Part shown: positions 59,436 through 64,000 of the stretch, piece by piece
Position numbering within the stretch: position 1 is the stretch's first letter
Layout of the letters: each line of letters opens with the position of its first letter
DNA from: Pyrus communis
Lineage: Eukaryota > Streptophyta > Magnoliopsida > Rosales > Rosaceae
Reading direction: 5' to 3'
Assembly: GCF_963583255.1 (NCBI RefSeq)
Contig: NC_084807.1
Span: 20,919,572-20,983,571, forward strand
Length of the DNA stretch: 64,000 nucleotides
The notes under the pieces: model-generated
What the model was told of the DNA's origin: nothing
Database searches by the model: none
The model's input: only the letters and a program-made list of their open reading frames with translations
Position numbers and translations under genes: made by a program

Positions 59436-59987
59436 TGTGACATCCCACATCGCCCAGGGGAGTGATCCTTAAATGTATATTCTCATCCCTACCTAGCACG
59501 AGGCCTTTTGGGAGCTCACTGGCTTCGGGTTCTGTAGGAACTCCGAAGTTAAGCGAGAAGGGGGCTAGAGCAATCCCATGATGGGTGACCCACTGGGAAG
59601 TTACTCGTGAGTTCCCAATGGGCCGGAATGTGACAATTTGGTATCAGAGCATAACCCTGGTCGCGTGTGTGCCGACGAGGACATCGGGCCCCTAAGGGGG
59701 GTGGATTGTGACATCCCACATCGCCCAGGGGAGTGATCCTTAAATGTATATTCTCATCCCTACCTAGCACGAGGCCTTTTGGGAGCTCACTGGCTTCGGG
59801 TTTCGTAGGAACTCCGAAGTTAAGCGAGAAGGGGGCTAGAGCAATCCCATGATGGGACCACTGGGAAGTTGCTCGTGAGTTCCCAAAAACAAAACCGTGA
59901 GGGAATGGTAAGCCCAAAGCGGACAATATCGTGCTACGGTGGTGGAGCGGGCCCGGGAAGTGATCCGCCCAGGGCCGGGATGTGACA
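59436..59987 (+). mobile_element. Cassandra TRIM retrotransposon, copy C
   Basis: LTR1 59436-59635 (200 bp, internally shortened before GGGCCGGAATGTGACA). Primer-binding site ATTTGGTATCAGAGC at 59636. Interior with CTAAGGGGGGTGGAT. LTR2 59707-59987 (281 bp). The 5S-like segment ACTCCGAAGTTAAGCGAG...GATGGGTGACCCACTGGGAAG is in both, with a three-base loss (ATGGGACCACTGG) in LTR2. Flanks AATAC/ATTAC are an imperfect target duplication. Confidence 0.93.
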
Positions 59988-60375
59988 ATTACACATTAAA
60001 TAAAAAAATTGAATGTAAATTTTGATAAAAGCACTCTTCAAGGGATTAAATTGAATATTTAATCTAGCACCATTTTTTTTTTTAATTTTAATCTTTTTCA
60101 AGGACTAATGTTCAAAAACCCCTTAAAAAAATGTAAAAATTCTTAGAAATCTCTACAAATACCTACTCGGGCCCGGGAAGTGATCCGCCCCGGGCCGGGA
60201 TGTGACAATTACACATTAAATAAAAAAATTGAATGTAAATTTTGATAAAAGCACTCTTCAAGGGATTAAATTGAATATTTAATCTAGCACCATATATTTT
60301 TTTTAATTTTAATCTTTTTCAAGGACTAATGTTCAAAAACCCCTTAAAAAAATGTAAAAATTCTTAGAAATCAAA
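59949..60375 (+). repeat. 220-bp tandem duplication across the Cassandra 3' end
   Basis: 59949-60168 is repeated from 60169 (GGCCCGGGAAGTGATCCGCC...TTCTTAGAAATC) with only a few differences. The duplicate carries the last 39 bp of the Cassandra LTR, so it arose after that insertion. Confidence 0.9.
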
Positions 60376-60515
60376 TACCTGCTTCTTCAATCTAATTTCA
60401 CACCATATTAGCACACAAAAATAGTAGTTTAAATAATATAAACAATATATAGTAGCTGATGTATGTGTGATGTATCATAATATTTCTCTATGTACTGAAA
60501 AGTAATAAAATATTA

Positions 60516-62129
60516 GGGTAAATCTTTGTTTACTATCCTCATGTTTCATGGTTTTCAACATTTAGTACATCAAGTTTTTTTCGTCCCAGAGTCATACCTA
60601 AAGTGTAAATTTTGGGACAGTTTCATACATCTGTTAGTCAAATTGTTAAGTCTGCCGTTAACTGATGATGTGGCACCTATGGAGACAATGACTGGGCGTC
60701 ATGTGTCATTAAGGAGTCCACGTGGAATATTAAAAATTTAAAAAAATTATAATTTAAAATTTTAAAAATTAAAAAACCAAACCTAAACCTAAAAAACCAA
60801 CCTGGGTTCATCTCTCTATTTCTTCTTCCCCACCCAATCCAGCGACCAACCCCTATTTTATGTTCTCCCTCTCTGCTCCGCCCTTGCTGCTTACCCGATG
60901 ACCCCCTTCCTCCTTTCTCTCCTCGCTCAACTCCAAGTATCTCTCCCCCCACGCCTCAATTAGCACCGCCGCCGTCCCCTCGCTCCAGCAAATCATTGAA
61001 ACTCTTCCATAATCTACTCACCGACTCCACCATTCCCCAAATCTCCCTCATGACCCTCAACGGCCTCAAATCCCCGCTCTTGTCCAGTTTTCAACCCAAG
61101 ACCAGACAACCCATGTCTCAAATTCTGATCTAAATCGTCACCATTATTGCTTCTTGAATCTTCAGCAGCTCCGACCAACTGTGGGAAGAGCTCATTAACT
61201 ATGTTTATGTCTCCATTACCGGCTCCAACGTCACTCAAGAAGTCCAAGAAATGGGATTCAGGATTCAAGGCTCCAACATCTATCTCACTCACTTTCTCTC
61301 TCTAAAAAGAAACCCTAACTTTCTCTCTCCAAACATTTTTTTTTTTTCGCTTTCTCTCTCTTGGATTCGTGTGGTTATGGGCCTTCAATGGTGTGAGATT
61401 AGGGCTAGACCTATGAGATTGTCAAGGATCTAGAGCAAAGAAACATGAGAGGGGAGGAACAATGGCGTCGGCAAAGAAAGAGAGGAGAAAAATGAGGGAG
61501 GGGGTCGGGGTTGAGGTAGGGGACGGAGAGGTATGGGTTTAGGAGGAATGTATAAACTTTTGGTTTTAGTAAAAAAAAAAAGTTGGGATTCATGGTTTAG
61601 GGGGTATTTGGGGCTGAGATTTGATATGGGTTTTGAAAGTTTTAGCTCGATTTTTGTAGGGTTGTTGATTTTTCTGGATTTTGGAGATGAAGATTGAGAT
61701 GGGTTTAGGAAGAGGGGTTTGGGGTTTGGGATGATGCAGTTTTAGAAGAGAGAATGGAGGGAATGGGTGTGGGTTACAGAAGAGAGAAGGGAGGGAAAGG
61801 GTGCGGAAGGATGAGGGAGGGAGAAGAGGCAAGGGGTTGGTGGGGGAGGTAGAAGACAGGTTTTTTTTTTTTTTTTTTTTGAATTTTTTTTTAAACCCCT
61901 TCTTCGAAGAAAAAAAAATCCACGTGGACACTTTAATGACACGTGGCGCCCAATCATTGTCCACATAGGAGCCAAGTCATCAGTAAACGGCAGACTTAAC
62001 AGTTTGACTAACGGATGTATGAGATTGTCCCAAAATTTACAATTTAGGTATGACTCTGGGATGAAAAAAACTTGATGTACTAAATATTGAAAACCACGAA
62101 ACATGAGAGTAGTAAACAGAGATTTATCC
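60516..62129. mobile_element. Pack-MULE-like element (1,614 bp)
   Basis: Terminal inverted repeats of about 210 bp: 60516-60727 and 61919-62129 (GGGTAAATCTTTGTTTACTA / GGATAAATCTCTGTTTACTA; both contain GTCTGCCGTT, CATACATC(T/C)GTTAGTCAAA and CCACGTGG). Perfect 9-bp target duplication AAAATATTA at 60507-60515 and 62130-62138. The interior (60728-61918) is GC-richer, without transposase, and looks like captured host sequence: proline/serine-rich coding-like stretches, plus pyrimidine-rich leader-like sequence at 61300-61370. A 92-codon minus-strand frame lies at 61014-61292. The donor gene is not recognised. Confidence 0.85.
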
Positions 62130-62235
62130 AAAATATTAAGAGGAATAAAACATAGTCCATGCACCATTGGAAATAGATAATTATAGCGCTACACTATTCA
62201 TTTAAGAACTTTGATGTGCATAACCAGGAATGAGG

Positions 62236-62459
62236 GGAGGATTTTTGCTTACTACCCTAAACTATGGTGTATGCTCACATACATCTAATCATATGTGACG
62301 TGTTATTTTATTTAACCTTGGTTTTTTTTTTTTTCAAAATTGAAAAAGTAACATTTAGTGTGAAAGTTAACTAGAGTTAGGTAAAATGGTACATTGCAGA
62401 TGACTAGGTGTATGATGAACATACACCATAGTTATGGTGGTGAGCCAAAATGCTCGTAT
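62236..62459. mobile_element. MITE, 224 bp
   Basis: Inverted arms TTTTTGCTTACTACCCTAAAC and, from the right, ATTTTGGCTCACCACCATAAC, both followed by TATGGTGTATG. Flanking GAATGAGG (62228-62235 and 62460-62467) fits an 8-bp target duplication. Confidence 0.8.
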
Positions 62460-62489
62460 GAATGAGGACTAAATCTAGAAACAACTATT

Positions 62490-62625
62490 GGAGATGACAT
62501 GTATTACGGTCTAGTAGTATTTCTTCACTCGTAAGTGAGAATCTTAGATTCAAATCTCTGGAATGACAAGTTCACAACCAATTTATTTCTCACCCCCTTA
62601 ATAGAAACGAAAAAAATAAATAAAT
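62490..62625 (+). mobile_element. tRNA-derived SINE, copy 6 (partial)
   Basis: ATTACGGTCTAGTAGTATTTC, CACTCGTAAGTGAGAATC, TTAGATTCAAATCTC, CACCCCCTTAATAGAAACG and an A-rich end. The middle ACATTATTG block is diverged. Confidence 0.75.
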
Positions 62626-62984
62626 TGGAAAGCTTAAAAATAAGAGAAGGAAAGGGAATCAAAATAGTTCTTGTAGTCGATCTGGTTCCTTATTTATTGG
62701 TATTTGATTATAAATTTTAAGGATATTGCACTTTTTTTTTCTTTCTAACGTGTGAATAAACACATAAAATGTTAAGAAGTGAAATAATTTACTTACCCAT
62801 ATATTAGACATGTTATTAATATAAAAAATCAAAAAGCATAAAAAATGGGACAACATTTATGACAAACCAAACAACCGTTAGCATAGAGAAAGACTTACAT
62901 GAAGGATTTATCGTCACGTGACACTGAATCCATTTCATGTAAATTTGTCGATTATGAATTGAAAACCCAACTACAAGTGAAGGC
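62626..62984. other. No gene recognised
   Basis: AT-rich intergenic sequence upstream of the Pumilio leader. Confidence 0.4.
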
Positions 62985-63797
62985 TAATAAATAAAATTTG
63001 TCACAACTCGTCCATGCAAGTTCCCGTTCCCCCTCCATTCCTCACATCATACGGTCCACCCTCTCCTCTCTTCCCGCCTCGTACCCACCAAAACTCTCTC
63101 TCCAGACTCTTTCTCTCTCCAAAAATTAAAGCGGCCGTTTCGAAAGGATATCAGGCCCACACGATCTCATCTCTCTTCCCTCTCTCTCTTCCCCTCTCTG
63201 TAAAGTTTTCTCTCTAACCCTTGTAATTGTCCTATATTTTCGATCAGAAAAGCTTCACCTTCTCGTACATTTGATCGTGTATACATATATACATATACAT
63301 TTGTTATATTTTTTCTGTACATATAGCAATTGGATTATTGGTGTAGCTCCTCGTGATCAGTTCTGTGACGTAAGTCCTTGCCGTTTGATCATTTCTCCGG
63401 TTTCAGTACCAATTTCGATACAATTCATGAAATTTACAATGACTTTGTATGTTTTGAGGTTGTTTTTTGGTGTGATCATATATAATTGGGTTTGCTGATT
63501 TTGATGTTTTCCTTGATTTGTCCCAGGATTTGTTGGGGATTTGATCGTATTGTTTTGATCGATGTGAAGGTAAAGGTACGAAATTTTCATTTCGAATATT
63601 GTTCGTTTTCTAGTATTTTATACTTTTTGAAGTGTGTAATTATAATGTTTTTTGATCATTTGGGTGCACCAAAAGTTAGCCAATTGTTACTTTTCTTAAT
63701 GATTACGATTTTTCGTGCGAAAACTAGCTGAATTTTGAGAATTTCTGTTAATTTCTGTGTTTTTTTTGTTTATTTGTGATAATTTAGAGTTGTGGAA
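62985..63797 (+). promoter_or_regulatory. Promoter, 5' UTR and leader intron(s) of the Pumilio gene
   Basis: Pyrimidine-rich leader (CTCTCTCTCCAGACTC) at about 63095-63215. A splice donor GTGAC|GTAAGT lies at 63369/63370, and an acceptor-like AATTTAG ends at 63787, just before the start codon. A small middle leader exon (63526-63568, after CCCAG, before GTAAAG) is possible. Part of this block is duplicated at 48770-49470. Confidence 0.55.
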
Positions 63798-64000
63798 ATG
63801 ACTACTGGGAGTAACATACATATGCTATCAACCCGAGACAGTAATCTGCAAGGACCCAATGGGAATTTAGAAGATGCTTTACAGAGTGAGCTTGAATTGA
63901 TTCTGAGAGAGCAGCGCAATCAGCATGCCATTCATCGGGAGAGGGACATGAATATGTATAGGAGCGGCAGTGCCCCGCCAACAGTTGAGGGATCGCTAAC
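63798..64000 (+). CDS. Pumilio-family (PUF) RNA-binding protein, 5' end
   Basis: Starts MTTGSNIHML and runs open to the window end (67 codons visible). Contains EDALQSELELILREQRNQ and then ERDMNMYRSGSAPPTVEGSL. The MYRSGSAPPTVEGSL block (RSGSAPPTVEGS) is the conserved N-terminal signature of plant cytoplasmic Pumilio proteins of the APUM1-6 type, which bind UGUA motifs in mRNA 3' UTRs and repress translation or promote decay. The PUF repeats at the C-terminus lie beyond the window. The variant ELELILREQRNQ most recalls APUM5/6-type proteins. Confidence 0.9.
   Translation, partial: MTTGSNIHMLSTRDSNLQGPNGNLEDALQSELELILREQRNQHAIHRERDMNMYRSGSAPPTVEGSL

Larger units (their letters stand above)
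55320..60380. repeat. Host repeat X, copy 2, carrying a solo LTR and a Cassandra
   Basis: Starts with TTTAATCCTTAAAAAAGATAAG and ends in CTTTTTCAAGGACTAATGTTC. The body at 58760-59430 holds GGTACATACATTTCGGTATTG-type units matching 32.9-34.3 kb. It is interrupted by the LTR at 55415-58752 and the Cassandra at 59436-59987. The outer parts match copy 1 at 32815-34475. Confidence 0.5.

Overview
The window is nuclear DNA of a dicot. The gene content points to the rose family and most likely to the apple/pear group. The evidence is plant intron-exon genes, a two-domain amaranthin lectin with an aerolysin-like tail (a combination I associate with apple), Cassandra retrotransposons carrying 5S-rRNA-like sequence, and dense nested transposons. 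The genus is an inference.

Three host genes look functional. (1) The 3' part of a DHHC protein S-acyltransferase lies at 66-1673 (+), with its start outside the window. (2) A complete 12-exon vacuolar amino acid transporter, AVT1C-like, lies at 35620-45458 (+). All exon phases join to about 551 aa. One intron is of the U12 AT-AC type, one exon is only 24 nt, and intron 2 holds a recent Copia element. (3) The first coding exon of a Pumilio (PUF) RNA-binding protein starts at 63798 (+) and runs off the end. A diverged copy of this gene's 5' leader lies about 14 kb upstream at 48.8-49.5 kb.

Broken host genes: an amaranthin/aerolysin-like lectin at 11.6-13.9 kb has a frameshift, a solo LTR and an in-frame stop. 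A short frameshifted copy of its 5' end lies at 4.68-4.85 kb. A mosaic of VDAC and alternative oxidase exon fragments lies at 5.97-7.22 kb.

The rest is mostly transposon-derived. From left to right it holds: a coding-poor retroposon with a 13-bp target duplication; a LINE remnant split by a SINE; several TIR/MITE elements; a lectin-splitting solo LTR; a SINE family with at least six copies; a solo LTR nested in a related solo LTR (22.1-27.9 kb) and a third relative (55.4-58.8 kb), all carrying palindromic hairpin modules; two TRIM elements of one family (29.5 and 47.3 kb) and a decayed third TRIM (54.0 kb); three Cassandra loci (33.2, 50.8, 59.4 kb); a Ty1/copia element with visually identical LTRs but lacking most of its reverse transcriptase (37.4-41.7 kb); and a 1.6-kb Pack-MULE-like element with about 210-bp inverted repeats (60.5-62.1 kb). 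A minisatellite of about 31 bp occurs at 8.5 kb and, inverted, at 50.7-51.8 kb.

The host genes do not form a pathway together. The main story is the effect of transposons on them: an intron insertion that the gene appears to tolerate, an insertion that split a lectin gene, and duplicated or captured gene fragments.
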